Assembly (NCBI GenBank): GCA_900073065.1 | Contig: FJOG01000004.1 | Coordinates: forward strand, 2,413,084-2,477,083 | DNA length: 64,000 nucleotides | From: Phialocephala subalpina | Taxonomy: Eukaryota; Ascomycota; Leotiomycetes; Helotiales; Mollisiaceae | Reading direction: 5' to 3' | Shown: piece by piece, positions 22,222 through 35,016 of the stretch | Position numbering within the stretch: position 1 is the first letter of the stretch | Layout: every line of letters begins with the position of its first letter | The notes under the pieces: model-generated | The model's input: only the letters and a program-made list of their open reading frames with translations | What the model was told of the DNA's origin: nothing | Databases searched by the model: none | Made by a program: the position numbers and the translations under genes

Positions 22222-23290
22222 TTTTGCTTTCTTGTCTTTCTTTCTCGATTTTTTTAGAATCTGAAATGGATATATTCTATACCATAGAAAAAGCTGTTGA
22301 ATTGAAAAGATTGCAAGAGACGTACGAACGGAGCGCACACCGACACCGATATACCCTCCCCTCATCTCCCTTCGTCTCTCGAAACCAAAGTAGAAAGTTG
22401 GAAAGTCCAAACAGCAGGAGGAAGCATCGCAAGCCAGCGCGTAGGGTCAGAGCTGGCCAAAGGTTTCGGATGTTTGTGCTTACGGAGTAGGCATAACATG
22501 ATTTGCCGCAAATCTCGATCACTCGCAAGAAAGTTAAGTCAAAAATTTCATGGCGTAAGAAACAATTTAAGTCTGTGAGTAAAACCGGTGGGACAAATAG
22601 GAAACCACCTAATGGATTGTTACTAGTATAGAAATAACCTTATTGTAGTTATTTTCCTTCTTGTTTATTGCCGGTTATAAAATAAACGTAGATATATAAT
22701 AGTATACAAGTAATAAATTTTTAATATAATCTATTCATCTCTTTGAATAAAGTTATGGCAAACTATTGGGTCTTCTTACGTTCAGTCCAAGATCGAGTCG
22801 CTAAGTATTACGGTTTGCCGAATCGCCGAAATTCTCACATAAGAATATCTATACCTATGGCGTTCTACTGCTCTTCGCAATCAACGTCGCTTGCGAGGAT
22901 CTCCATTGATTCTCTCCATACGCCGACCTTTGCGGTAATGATTTGTTGATATGCACGCAGGAGGATCGTATTCGTTAAACTTCGCTGACACCCTTCGCTT
23001 CGCTTACTACAGGTTTCAATCTCAACACAAACATGTGGCACGTGCGACATTTGTTTGCGAAGCTTGTGCGCCGCCGTCGGGTTTAAACGTAGTATCGTAT
23101 GCCGTTTCATTAGGTAGGATGAGATGAAGTCGTAAAGGCGTGTTTATTTTATGCTTAAAATTTTTAAGTTTAATCGCGAACGACCGTTTCTCCACGAATC
23201 TTGGATTTTATGTTTTCCTTCACAAATAATCAGGCCCAGATATCTTCTTCAAAATCTCCTCTATGACGTCCCTTTGCATTCTATTTCAAA
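22222..23290. other. AT-rich intergenic
   Basis: No gene is supported. The stretch 22540-22740 is strongly AT-rich. It holds the fasciclin promoter on the left and that of the small secreted protein on the right. Confidence 0.5.
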
Positions 23291-23907
23291 ATGATGTGCA
23301 ATTTTTTCGCAGCAATTGCTGTATTGTTTTTGTTGAGTACCGCACATTGTTTCCCTCTTCGTACCCACGAGGGAGACAATTGCGACGGCCTTTTTATTCG
23401 CGCGACAACAAGACAGAAGGCGACAACTGTCACGCAAAGCATCAATAATTGGATCGAGGATGTCGATACCGTCAATAGTTTTCTTAATGTCGCTCTCGCC
23501 CTTCCTCTTGGGGGTCCACTGAAGGCCAGGGCAAGCAATGCCCTCGCATTCGCACAAGACGAGCCTACGAATGTCGCATTTCTTAAAACCACACCGGGGA
23601 TCGATTCAGCTGGCCTTGCCGCTGCCAGTGAACTTGAGAGGGTGTTTGGAGGTGTGTTAGATCAACTCCGGAATGTTGTAGATCAGCCAGGGAATCTAGC
23701 TGTTGCTATCAGCGCCGTGAAACAAATCAATATAAACAGGTAAGCTATCTTCATCTGGCACGATTGCCTCTTGAACTTATGAGATCCAGATGCAATAATG
23801 TCTTACCCTCGGCTGAAACGCTCTGGAGGTCCGCAGCTACTGCTGCCAACATTTCAACGGCTACTTTCCCACCGCTAGCAAATCGAGAGACAGCATGTCG
23901 TAGATAG
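23291..23907 (+). CDS. Small secreted protein, function unknown
   Basis: Exons 23291-23739 and 23790-23907 give 188 residues. A strong signal peptide (NFFAAIAVLFLLSTAHC) is followed by a helical Ala/Leu/Val-rich body with DVDTVNSFLNVALALPLGG, ASNALAFAQDEPTNVAF and LERVFGGVLDQLRNVVDQP, then a short second exon with CNNVLPSAETLWRSAA. The mature part has few cysteines. The pattern resembles a widespread fungal family of secreted helical proteins, but I cannot name its function; an effector-like or wall-surface role is only a possibility. The splice (AACAG|GTAAGC to GATCCAG|A) keeps frame and adds the family-like Cys. Confidence 0.8.
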
Positions 23908-25063
23908 AGGATGTAATGCAGAGCTACAGTTCTCTTGACATCTTTTATCCCTGAATTTGTTGAAACGTCTGCAATACGAAGCACTTTTATACCAATGGGG
24001 AGGTGCGCAAGGTCCGAGATATGAGATACGATTTGAAGGAGAGAGATTTCCAATTAGGGAGAATCTGTGGGCTGCTTTGGACTGTTTTGGATCGGAGAAG
24101 GAAAGGCAAACATTTTGAATTGACGCAATTTATATTAATCAAGATGACATCGAAGAACGAAATGAGCAAGTTGGGTTAATGGGAGAAATATATAGCAGAG
24201 CCTGCAGGTCTTGGTTCGGAAGGACAGCAGCTTGGGCCGACTAGCCTGGGCCAAAATTGCTTTGTAATAAACATAATGCTATATAATTCTCTTGAGATAA
24301 TGCTCGAAACTTTGTGAAGGGGTCACGACGAAGACAACAAGGAAGATCACAAAATTAAAGAGCACCTGACTTGTTTAAGCGAAGGTGCTACGCTCTATGA
24401 AGCTAGTGGCACCTGCAGGCTCAGTACTATTAAGACGAGCACTTAAGACTACTCGAACTTCTCAAAAGTGAGCGAGACTAAGCCCCCCTCCCTTTGGGTT
24501 TCGGGCTAGGAAGGGCGCCACGCCCCCCTACAATTCCATTGAGCAATATGGAGGTTAGAACACCAATTAATATCACGTGATATTACTACTTACAAACCCT
24601 CTTCCCGATCCGTTCACTGAAGAAAGAGAGTCGACTTAAACTCCTTCCTCATGGTTTAACCTAAAATTATATCGAGGGAAGTCCAGGCAAAAGCTACACT
24701 TATCAACTCATAAAAGGGGCAGACATCTAGCGAGGCTGATGACTGTGGCTGGTGACATTGCATTAGCGAGCCGTTTGAGCCAATCACCGTGCTCATCTTG
24801 GCACCAGCGAGGAAGGCTCAAACTTCGTATCGAAAGCTGGCCTCCTTCTCTTGGCCTCCACCCGTACCTCCTTCACATTCATTTCACGTCACTCATTTAG
24901 CGCTACCTCAAAGACCTTCAATCACACTTCTAATCTGATACGATACACCTTTTCAACCTTCACAACGCCTCAACGTGTCCGGACCCCTCGATCCCTCAGC
25001 CTCACCTGACATGGCCGGCTAACACACCACATACCCCGGTTCCCTCCACAGTCCTCCTCAACC
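23908..25063. other. Intergenic before the GT69 gene
   Basis: No gene is supported. It contains an 18-bp palindrome at 24568-24585 and a C-rich patch at about 24480-24530 with a small GGGCG/CGCCC hairpin. The last 200 bp is pyrimidine-rich, as in a fungal promoter. Confidence 0.5.
24568..24585. promoter_or_regulatory. 18-bp perfect palindrome centred on CACGTG
   Basis: Bases 24568-24585 equal their own reverse complement and carry CACGTG at the centre, about 480 bp upstream of the mannosyltransferase ATG. This could be a bHLH-type site; there is no other evidence. Confidence 0.35.
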
Positions 25064-26652
25064 ATGTTAAGCCGCTCATTCAAACGCCGTTTCCTCCGTC
25101 CCCGAACCATCCTCCTCACCCTATCCCTCATCTTCCTCTTCGACACCTACTTCATAACCTCCTTCCGCCCCTTACCAACCCGAGTCACCACTCTCCCTCC
25201 AAACCTCCAAGACCGCAAAATCTTCATCGCCAGTATCCACAGAAACAGCGAATACATGCTCCGTCTCTATTGGAACACCGCTCTCTTAAACCTAATCTCA
25301 ACCCTCGGATCCAAGAATGTTTTCGTCTCCATCCTCGAGAGTGGATCGCAAGAAGACACTAAAGGCGCCCTTTCCGATCTTGAGAAGAAGTTGAATGAGC
25401 TAGGAGTAGCGAATAGGATAGAGGTCGGAGTGACGGTTGAGGAACAAGCAGCTTGGGTGTTGGATGTACCAGAAGAGGGAAAGAGAAATGGGTGGATTTT
25501 TACGGGGAGGGGAGAGAAGGGGTGGGAGCCTAGACGAATTCCGTATTTGGCGGATTTGAGGAATAGGGCTATGGAGCCTTTGCTGGAGGCTCCGCTTAGT
25601 GGGGAGGGAGGGACGGAGCAGGTGAGGTATGATACAGTGCTGTGGATTAACGATGTTGTTTTTACTGTGAGTCACGTGCTGTATCATTGAGAGACGGAAA
25701 TGAAGCTGATCAGAGACAGACGGAGGATGTTACGACTTTGCTATCTACGAAAGCCGGAGATTATGCTGCGGCGTGTGCATTGGATTTCTCTGGCAATGCG
25801 GAACTTTAGTAAGTCCTCCACCGTCCTTTCCGCTACGCTCCGCCATCATTCTTCAAAAGAGCTTCTAACAATTCCATCAGCTACGACACTTTCGCCCTCC
25901 GAGACTCCTCGGGCCTCAAAACTGCTACCTCCACATGGCCCTACTTCCGCTCTGCCTCTTCCATCCAGTCCCTCCGCGCTCTTCTCCCCATCCCAGTCCA
26001 ATCATGCGTATGTACCCAATCCTTTTCTGTGTCCCTACTTCCTCAGTTTCACTGTCTTTGGAGCTTTCAAGCTGCTTTAACCCCTCTCAACTCTGCTAAT
26101 GCATCACAGTGGAACGGTCTAATCGCCCTCGACGCCTCCCCCTTCTACGCCTCCCCCCTCCCCAGCCCCATCGCTTCCTCTCCCCATCAACCCTTAAAAT
26201 TCCGCGGCCTCCCAGACAGCCTAGCAAAATCCCACCTCGAAGCCTCGGAATGCTGCCTAATCCATTCTGACAACCCTCTCCGCTCAACAAAAGGCATATT
26301 CCTCAACCCCAACGTCCGCGTATCCTACAACGCAACAACATACTCTAAAGTCAACGGTGGGGTGGAGGTAAAAGCTGATATCATGGATATTGTGGATGGT
26401 GTTCCGGGTGGTGATGGGAGGCTTTGGCCGGGGAGTCGGGAGATGGTTAGGGGTATGTGGGGGAATAGGCTTGTCCGATGGACAGGCTGGATGAAGAGTT
26501 GGAGTGAGGAGCAGGTGGTAAGGAATAGGGTTAGGAAATGGGTTAGGCAGGGAGAGGTGCTGGGGGAGAAGAGGGATGAAAGTGAGGCGGGAATGGAGTG
26601 TATGGTTAACGAAATGCAGGTGTTGTTTGAAAACGGGTGGAAGCATGTTTGA
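25064..26652 (+). CDS. GT69 / CAP59-type alpha-1,3-mannosyltransferase
   Basis: Four exons, 25064-25666, 25720-25808, 25881-26007 and 26110-26652, give 453 residues in frame. The N-terminus is type II membrane (RTILLTLSLIFLFDTYF), consistent with a Golgi enzyme. Family signatures: KIFIASIHRNSEYMLRLYW; VFVSILESGSQEDTKGAL; the WINDVVFTTEDVTTLLS block, equivalent to the family's LNDV acid motif; AACALDFSGN; YDTFALRDSSG; and HLEASECCLIHSDNP near the end. Relatives add mannose to capsule or wall glycans in Cryptococcus. The exact glycan in this fungus is unknown. Confidence 0.92.
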
Positions 26653-26819
26653 AAGGAGATTTGAGCGGGGATGGGATCGAGGGTTGTATAGCGTGGGAGA
26701 GAAGTGTTCTTGGTTTGAGATGGAATGGGAAAATGTCATTTAAGACATGGTATCTGTGCTGGGAGTTCAAAATATATGAGTAGGGGAGTTGACGCCAAAC
26801 AACATCGATTGTTCGAGAA

Positions 26820-27413
26820 ATGGATAATCAATTAAAAAGAATATCTTGTAGCTCGAGGCTGACGTCCCCTCCCAATTTCCTTGCCATCTTCCTGTTCATA
26901 TTTCCAATTGACGCCAAGCGATTAAGACAACCCCCGATTTTCCAAAGGGAAGCTGAACGAAAACAAAATCGAGCTTGGGCAAGATGCAACCACATTAACA
27001 GAAGTACCTCCGCTCGCGTCGTGGGACGCCAGGAAGGATACGAATGTGCTCGAGTACCAAAGAAGTATGATCTAGAAGCCATGAGGCAAGAAGCTGAGCT
27101 TAAATTGAGACAGCGTATGCTTTCCACGAGCCGAAGAACATGATAATGTGAGAATACGAGAATGGGATGATTGTTGCATGGCAGAAAGGAAAGATTCGAG
27201 CAGAAAGAAAAAAAATTTACGAGTAGGGAAAGACATCGTGATGCGAGAGTGAATATCTTGATGTCAAGACTGAGACAGGAAGTGGATGCCATGTACAGTA
27301 CCGAAGAGTATGCGAAGTGCTCAAGTGGACGGAGGCTGAAAATGGTTCGATGTTTACATGAATCGATAGAACAAACTATAACCTGGACAAAAGAAGTAAC
27401 AGAAGGCTTCTAA
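26820..27413 (+). CDS. Possible gene or relic with charged helices (low support)
   Basis: Two neighbouring plus-strand frames (to 27143 and 27171-27413) have charged, coiled-coil-like sequence, for example LEAMRQEAELKLRQR and ARVNILMSRLRQEVDAMYS. They could be exons of one gene, but I found no splice pair that joins them cleanly and recognise no family. The opposite strand is also open at 26828-27292 but looks like a shadow. Confidence 0.25.
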
Positions 27414-27865
27414 AGACCGGCGAGGAGACCAGAGAAGTAACGCTTAGACAATCAAATGTTTCCGTTTCCGTTATTGTGGAAGTAGAACATGAGATAAAGA
27501 AGACGAATTTTAGTGATGTCTCGGGACTGATAGATTGATCATGACGTTTCGTGATACAGGACAATGAAAGAATGAGTTGTTACCCGTATCGGAAACTTTG
27601 CGACAATGTCTAACTTCGTTCAGGAGCAATGGGCTGAAGCAATGTTTGTTTGAAATTCGAAGCTTCCTCGAAATCTTCAGCCACTGACTTCATTGTCTCA
27701 CCATGATCCGATCTACCGTCGATCCCCACGCTCCACATCAGGACCTTGCATCGGTGGTAAATGCCTGGCTAACTTCCAAATCCAACATCTCCAGCACATG
27801 CAAGACGTGCATACACACGCATCTAAAGTTTCAAACCTAACTACAGCCTCCATCAGCCATTCTGC

Positions 27866-28303
27866 TTGGATACCAAACTGCTGGATCCCGCAGATATTGC
27901 ACCCTATAGAAGCATCAACAGATCTAGAAGCAGCGATAGAATTCGAAGCAGTGTATCGTGCCAGCAAAGCACTGCGGAAGAGTACTTCATCTGGTACACC
28001 AACTCCGAAGATCAAGCACCATTCCGTAACGGCGTCTTGCACATGCTCTATGGCACTTCCCGAAATCTAAACCGGCACTCGGGACCGGCTCGCTGTCCCG
28101 CCCTGTACTTTGACCTCCGCCTTCTGAACTTTAACAACGCCAATGTTTTGATCTGGAACTTGCCAGAAAATTGGGATGTGGAAGAGGTGCAGGAGGGCAG
28201 AAAACGTGGCGTGACTCTGAGAGGAGGTATTTTCCTTTTGGGATCTAAGACGTCAAGTGAGGGGGCCTGGAAAGGGGGTTGGAATTGGAACGAAACAGCA
28301 TGA
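27866..28303 (+). CDS. Possible small protein gene (low support)
   Basis: A 145-codon frame ends with RLLNFNNANVLIWNLPENW and GVTLRGGIFLLGSK, which reads more protein-like than its neighbours. No family, start context or splicing supports it. A second overlapping plus-strand frame at 27693-28070 has no support. Confidence 0.25.
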   Translation: MDTKLLDPADIAPYRSINRSRSSDRIRSSVSCQQSTAEEYFIWYTNSEDQAPFRNGVLHMLYGTSRNLNRHSGPARCPALYFDLRLLNFNNANVLIWNLPENWDVEEVQEGRKRGVTLRGGIFLLGSKTSSEGAWKGGWNWNETA

Positions 28304-31300
28304 GGAAAAGGAAACAAGTGACGTTGGATGTTTGAAATTTAGTTGGTAACTGGCTGTTAGAGGATGTTTGACCCTGACGTGATAATTTCTAGCATCTTGG
28401 GTTGGCTCGTGGTTGGCAAGATGGACGTGCATGCTCTAAAGGCGTGGGGTTAGGGGTGAGTTGAATTGATCCGGACCATGACCTGGGGATTGAGTTTGAC
28501 GTCGGAGGAAGTAGTGTGGAAGATGCCGTCGACTCCTACTTCCGTTCCGTACGCGGCGTCTGTTGTCTGCCTGCTTCGGCGGCTTGGAGTAGAAAGGGTC
28601 GAGAACACAATGTCGGCGATCGAAGCTGCACTCTCTTCGTGCAGGATCTGGCGTGAGCTGCAGATGCATAGTCCGAGCGTGCATTCTTTTGCTCTCCCTC
28701 CCAATTCGCAACAAAGGTAGATAGAGATTGTGGAGAGCTACTCTCGGGGAGGAGGACAAGACTCGAGCCGGAACAGTCAAACTTCTAAAACGAAGCACCA
28801 CAGCAACGCAGCTACACAACAGCGCAGATCGACGTTAGCATTTTATTCCTGCATAATCTGACTTCAACTTTGTCCCCCCCCGTTCCTCTTCAAACAACAA
28901 TATCAAGTCGTGCTCCGATCCCGGCTCCAACCTAATCCCCGCTAAACAGAAAGGATCAATAGAGTATAATGTGACATGGCAACCTAGAACCATTCCAGCC
29001 CCCGAAAACTCGATTCCAAGCCAACGGCTTGAAGGAAGAATAGAGTAGATTGGAATGTGGCATGGCAACTAGGTTTAGATTGCATTGACGTGTGTCGTGC
29101 AACGTGGTATTAGGGTCAACTTGGTCCCTTTCTTGACGCCACTATGCACTTCATTTACGTTTATATGAAGTTGGGGATTGGGGATTCGGATCAGCCTACT
29201 GGCTGCTGTGCAAGATGGTGAAGAAAAAGGTGTGATGTTGTGGAAGTCGTTGGCTGAAAAATATGGGTGGGTGAAGGATCTTGCAGCTGCTGTGATATGC
29301 GGGGGTGGGATGTCGTGTTGCTTTAGTTGAAAGGTTGTTCTAGACCTGGTCAAAAGATCGAGGGCGTGAAGAACATTGTTTGGATCTCTGGATGAATGGA
29401 AAGTGGTAAGAGTAGGCTCAGATCCGACAATGAAAGCAAGACAAAAGTGCCTACCACATTATGCCTAAGCTCCACGAGGCTGACTGGGAGAAGTCCGTTC
29501 GCCTCCTCCACATGAACGCATCCGAATCGGGATCGGGAGGGGCTTTCACCACCTCATCGGTACCAGCGTCAGCACCACAATAAGTGATGTGGGGCCCAAT
29601 CTTTACCTGACCGTCCGACCCATTACTCTATCCAGATCCCGGTACACTGTATGCTCTCGTGAGATAGATTAGGTGTTTTGATGTTCCTTGGTTGCGAAGA
29701 AGAGTTTGATATTAGCCTGTACCTTCCGACATGTGGCATAAATGAGAATGGGAAAATCCGAGAAACTTGAGCAACCGAAGTCTGCCTTGAGAACCGGGGA
29801 GAATTATCAGCCGCTAAGCACGCATAGATGACGTGCATTAGCATAAACAAACAGTCAAAGCTTCCAGGTCAAAGTGCTTGGTCTGCGTGCTGCTCCTGTC
29901 CCCGTCATCCTTCCCGATTGCTCGCGTGTCCTCTCATACTCCACCAGAGGCTTTGAGAACGGCGGGGTCACGGGAGGGTGTCATTGTGGAACAGCCTGGG
30001 TCGCTGGATGGTCTTGCTTAAGCAGCTTGATTTGGTGCTGGAGGGTTGTTGAAGGTACAAAATGCCATACAGTCGGACAAACGGAAGGAAGGAATAAAGT
30101 CTCCTTCGTCTGCGTGCCCTAAACGCTTTGAAGTTAGACAGGCGAACTACTTGGAGATACGTCTGCCACTTGGTGACCAATCCATGGCTTGAATCTCAAC
30201 GTTGCAAAAATGATGAAATTGGTTATCAAAATGATAGGTACATCTTGTACCTCACACTTTCCTCCTCTCCAATCAAAAACGAGCAATGAATGAGAACTCG
30301 GAACGAGACATGAAATCGAGAACAAAGTTTAGTGGTTGTGGTACAGAATGTAGGTCCCCTTAATCCAAGACGGACCGACTCTCTGGAAGGAGGATGAGAT
30401 GAGATGAGATGAGGCATTGTTGTGTTCGTCCAACGACAACGCTCACGCTGTGTGCCTCTTTGTATCCGGAATTGATGACTGCCAGTAGGGTGTCTCGGGA
30501 ACGTAGCGTGAAGAGCGAATGCCGGGTGTTACCTCTTGGCTGGTGAAGAAGCGCCCGTATGGGGGTTGATTTGCTGACGAGAACAATTGCCCAATCGGTT
30601 CGGTTTGAAGAGGATGGACGTCGAGGTCACCAATATCTAACAACGAGGCTCTTCGTCACCAGTGAGGGAGGGCCAACACCTCTCGACACTCGCACATGAT
30701 GTCATATTGCTTTCCCCTCGGAGTCGCTGCAGCGTCACCAACCTCCCCTCCGTGGTCCATGCCTGGAAATACACAAAAGAAAGCAAGCAGCATCAACCTC
30801 GAATCGAGACGTCGTTTTAAAAATCTAGCGCACAGATCGACACGCCTGCCTTCTGGATCTGAAGTGACACGCTGTAGTGCTGCCAGCTTGCCGTGGTGGT
30901 GTGGACGCCACAGCGCCGAACTATGCCTGCTTGCCGAGGAACAGGCGGGCGGGGATGAAGCCTTGATGACTTTCCTTGCTTTGAAGACAGAAGGCGCGGT
31001 TGAGATTGTCCAGTGAGGGTTGGAGGAGAGATCAGCTGTGTATCTCCGATATTTCGTTCTGGTGGTTGAAGGCGGTTGAGTTGGATGTGAAGTTATTTTA
31101 AGGTTGGCTCAGCACGGCCTCAAGTCTCCAGCTGTTGAAGTTCCAGGTGACATGCGCCATAGAGTTCCAGGCGAAGAGAGAACGCCTTCCGGGTACAGCA
31201 GCGTGTGAGCCGTCCATAGCCAGCAAGGTCGAGTTCTTTACCCTGTCCAGTCAGGTCAGCGACTCAGCGGCAGAGTTCGCCTGCTGCAGTAAGACGAGAT

Positions 31301-34300
31301 CATGGTGTCCTGATCCAGCGCACTGGTAGCCAACGAGAAGTCGTAGAAAGGGGTAGATCTCACGTCCCACGAGCTTCTGGCTCGCGCGTTCATCCCTTCA
31401 GAAGAACGAAATAGCGAGTAGACCATTCGTTGATGTGATTTGTGGTTTTTGTAATGCGTTGTTCATGGCCTGGAGGGAAATCAAACGCGGAAGGCCAGGT
31501 GATGCAGTTGATCCCCCGTTCCTGTGGCTCTGTCGACCTTCCAGAATCGTTGAAGACGTGACCGTGCGTCAAGGCTATGAGTCTCATCGAGTCCGTACAA
31601 AGGGGGGTATCGTGTAATCCCTTCTCCTTGAGATCATGAGAACTGACGATATACAACCCGTTGCGACTGCTACCATAGATCATGGCCTTCACGAACGTCC
31701 TGGTGGTCAAGTTAGCGTTAGACACCGATATCGACATCCCCGGTCGTCGCAGCGTTGACGTGAAGTAAGCTAAGCTACAGCGCACGTGCGACCATCGCCA
31801 AACAGTTGCAGCGGGTATCGAATGGATCGACACCCACGTTTCTGTCCCGTGGTCATATCGGATTTTGACTCTGCAGCAGCGTGAAAGATGAGAGAACTGC
31901 AAGGGCAGGGAACGTGAGTAAGATATTGAGGCGTCGGCTAAGGCTGGATCTGGCAGCTTGACCTCGTTTGTCCTAAAGGAGAGAAGTGTTGATGCGAGGC
32001 AGATTTTAGTTGGTAAACGAGTTTGAAAGCTCTGAAGGACCGGCTATTGCTCTCTTGGGATGAAGGGGGCAATTCGGAGCGGACAGATGCCAGAACGTGC
32101 AGCGCAGTTGCAGCGTCTATCAACGCTTCAAGTACATGGATGTTTGAAAGCGCCAATTCGGCAGACGTGCAGACACTGCTCATTTCGTCGGCATCGATTC
32201 TCGGTGATTTGCACGGAGAAATGGTGCCGATTTGAAGAGCCTGAATTGGATTGAATTGGTCCTCGCGAACCAACGTTACTGGCGATCAGTCTCCAGTCGC
32301 TTGGAACCTTGAAGCCGCTCCATGGTAACATAGACAGGCGGGTATCGTACATCGTACTGAGCTCCAAAAGGGGTATTGCCGATGGCAGATACAGAAGAAC
32401 TTGCGAAAGTTTAGGGGGCGGGTATCGAGCAGGTGCCACGCGCGATATCCCCGTAAAATGGGGCCGCGCCGAGAAACAGGGAGAAACCTTCCTGTAGTGA
32501 ACCTCAAGGTAAGCTTAACGACGCAGATACATTTCACCATCTGAAACAGTGGAGGCCAATGGTTGACATTTCCGGGCCAGCAGCATTTGTTCAGCGGCGG
32601 CTTTTTGTCATGTTCACAGACCTCGATCTGCTTAACTGTTTGTCGACGTCAAAGGCTCAAAGAAGCAATGAATCCTTGGGAGTGGGAACAGGGTCCGTTA
32701 TTGGCAGTATTGACTGAGCTGGGCGGCAACGGATAAGGTGGATACATCTGCCAGGTACCACATCCAACAGCAGCTCCAGCTTGGTCTGAACTTGCTTATC
32801 AGCTGCCATATGGGGCTGCAGTTAGACTTTCATCTGTCAAGTACAGTATCACCGATGGTTCTTCCACTGTCTCATATCCCTAAACGGCCCGTGAAGTCAT
32901 GGGCGTTTGCTTGAACTTTGCTTATTTTGGCACAGTTGAAAAAGCTAAGCCCACCTGGTGCAGTATTTCATGTGTCTCAAAATCCATCTACCGGCCCCTA
33001 CTAGAAACAGCCGTTGAGGGAAACAGCTTCGATATGAGGAGCTCGGTACAATACCAACCAGTAGTGCCACCGTCTCATATCAGATCCCGCTTGTTGGGTG
33101 CTGTCCAACATCCAGCACGAGCACCCGTACTTTGATCTTCCTCCCCGTGATATACCGCGGAGACTTGCATCTGAGATGTTGGTTTTCTGGGGAGGACATA
33201 ATTTTCCGGTCCATTAATCCGTAAAGACGCAATTCTTGCCTAAGATAAGCTTTTCAGATGTATAATATCGCACCAGGATCATGAGCTGCTGGAGAGCCCA
33301 CGCCATGCTGCTTCTTGACAGACTTCCAACGGTCCGAGCCCAGGCGACACATGATAATCTAATATTCATTATTCGCTAAAGGGCCATATGTTGAGGTTGT
33401 GCAGCATGAAAGGTTCCTGTAGGTTGGCGAGACCTGCAGCGGAATGATGTACAGTACCAGGGAAGAAGACTCGAAGCGTCGACACATGATCCAGAATGAG
33501 TGACAGTGGCCTTTTGTGTAATGTCGATGAGACGGATGCTCGAGTCAAGTACAGTATTGTACACATATGAGGAAGAAACATCGTCGCACTAATATCCAGT
33601 GATTCTGTCGGGGGACTAGGAGATAGGGGAAGCAGCCGAGTCGCACACCTCACATGCGTTGCGGCGGGAGATCGATTGCTTGCTGCATATGCATGTCGTT
33701 CTCCAGCAACAAAACTCGCTGATGAATGGTCCGACTCCAGGAAAAGTCTCCTATCATCTGGATGCCATGCCAGCACCCAAGCCGCATAGGGGAAAGAACC
33801 AGATACACACGGGGACTTTGTAGATTTGATCTCGCGGGGCAGGTGGCAGCAAGTCTGATAAGAGTAGATCTAGGAGGTCGAAATCAGTCTAGGGTCGCCG
33901 ATGAGCCACCAAGCAGGATGGCGTTAGGGTGTTCCGGGTCGCAGCACATCCACGCACAGGCTTGCCCGTCGAGGACTAGGCGACATCGAGGCAGTCAACG
34001 ACAAGTCCGTGGAAGCCATGGCCAGTGAGGACTTGAGGATGCCAGGGCAGGGACAGGGCTTCCCTCCCACAAGACGACCAGCCTGACAAGGTCGACAAGG
34101 TCGACAAGGCCCGTCGAGTGCTTCCGTCTGCCGCAAGAGAGTCAAGACAAGGCCTCTCCTTGGTGCTGCCTCTCGCTACTGCCACCAGTTCGTCCATCCC
34201 AGTCGCTTCTCCCGTTCCCACGCAACGCTGCTCACCCATCCCACTGCACTCTCGCTCCCTATCCTGGATTCCTGGTGCCTGTATCCTTGTCCCACGCATC

Positions 34301-35016
34301 CTCACCCTGGCAGCATCGTGCGTCCATCCACTTTTCTTCCCACACACGCTGCAGGCTTCTGGTCGTGCACCCGCTGGCTTGACTCTCGACTTTGACTTTC
34401 TCGCCTGGGCTGCCCGTCGGCCCCCGGTTGAGTGCCAGAGACACTACGCTCAAAAGATCACCCCCCGTCCTCGATGGCTACAGGATCGCATCCACGTACT
34501 TAACCTTCGTTGTCTCTGCTCGCCATCAACGTCTACACGTCGACTCGACACTTGACGCCGGAACGCCATCTCCGCCCCTATGAACTAGTCTATTTTATAT
34601 TTATATACCCTTCGCCAGAAGAGAGTGGACTCGCCCACGCTCGCTATATCAGGAGGATCTGGTCAATCGGGGTGGCAGCAGATCGACCAATCACAAACTT
34701 TCCCTCGCCCTGGTCACTTTTAGCTCCACTCATTCGACTACGACCATCCCCAATCGCACTCGATAAATTCGCAGGTCCCTTCTCTCCTCCTCAACCCTCA
34801 CCACCACCACACGGAGGGGAAGATCATCGCTGCCACTGTCCTCGATCACGTCGCTGGGCGTGGCTTTGTCTTCTTATCGAGTCTCCTGGATTCAATTGCA
34901 GTTATCGAGCCTGTATCAGCAGTCGCTTTGGTCAATTCGAATCTCCTGGCCTCGGCCTCACCAGCCCTAATTCCTCCGTCTGGACTCCCTGCGTCTCAAT
35001 TGGGGGACACACCACA
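28304..35016. other. Long gene-free stretch upstream of the bHLH gene
   Basis: About 6.7 kb without a convincing gene on either strand. Base composition is mixed rather than AT-rich, so it does not look like a repeat-mutated transposon graveyard. A short (GATGA)n repeat lies near 30391-30412 and a GACAAGGTC repeat near 34086-34109. The last 450 bp holds a CCAAT box and a TATA-like element. It may be an extended regulatory region or a long untranslated leader. Confidence 0.5.
34588..34610 (+). promoter_or_regulatory. TATA-like element before the bHLH gene
   Basis: An AT-only run containing TATTTATATA lies about 415 bp upstream of the ATG, and CCAAT follows at about 34685. From here to the ATG I see no upstream ATG, which fits a leader. 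Confidence 0.4.
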
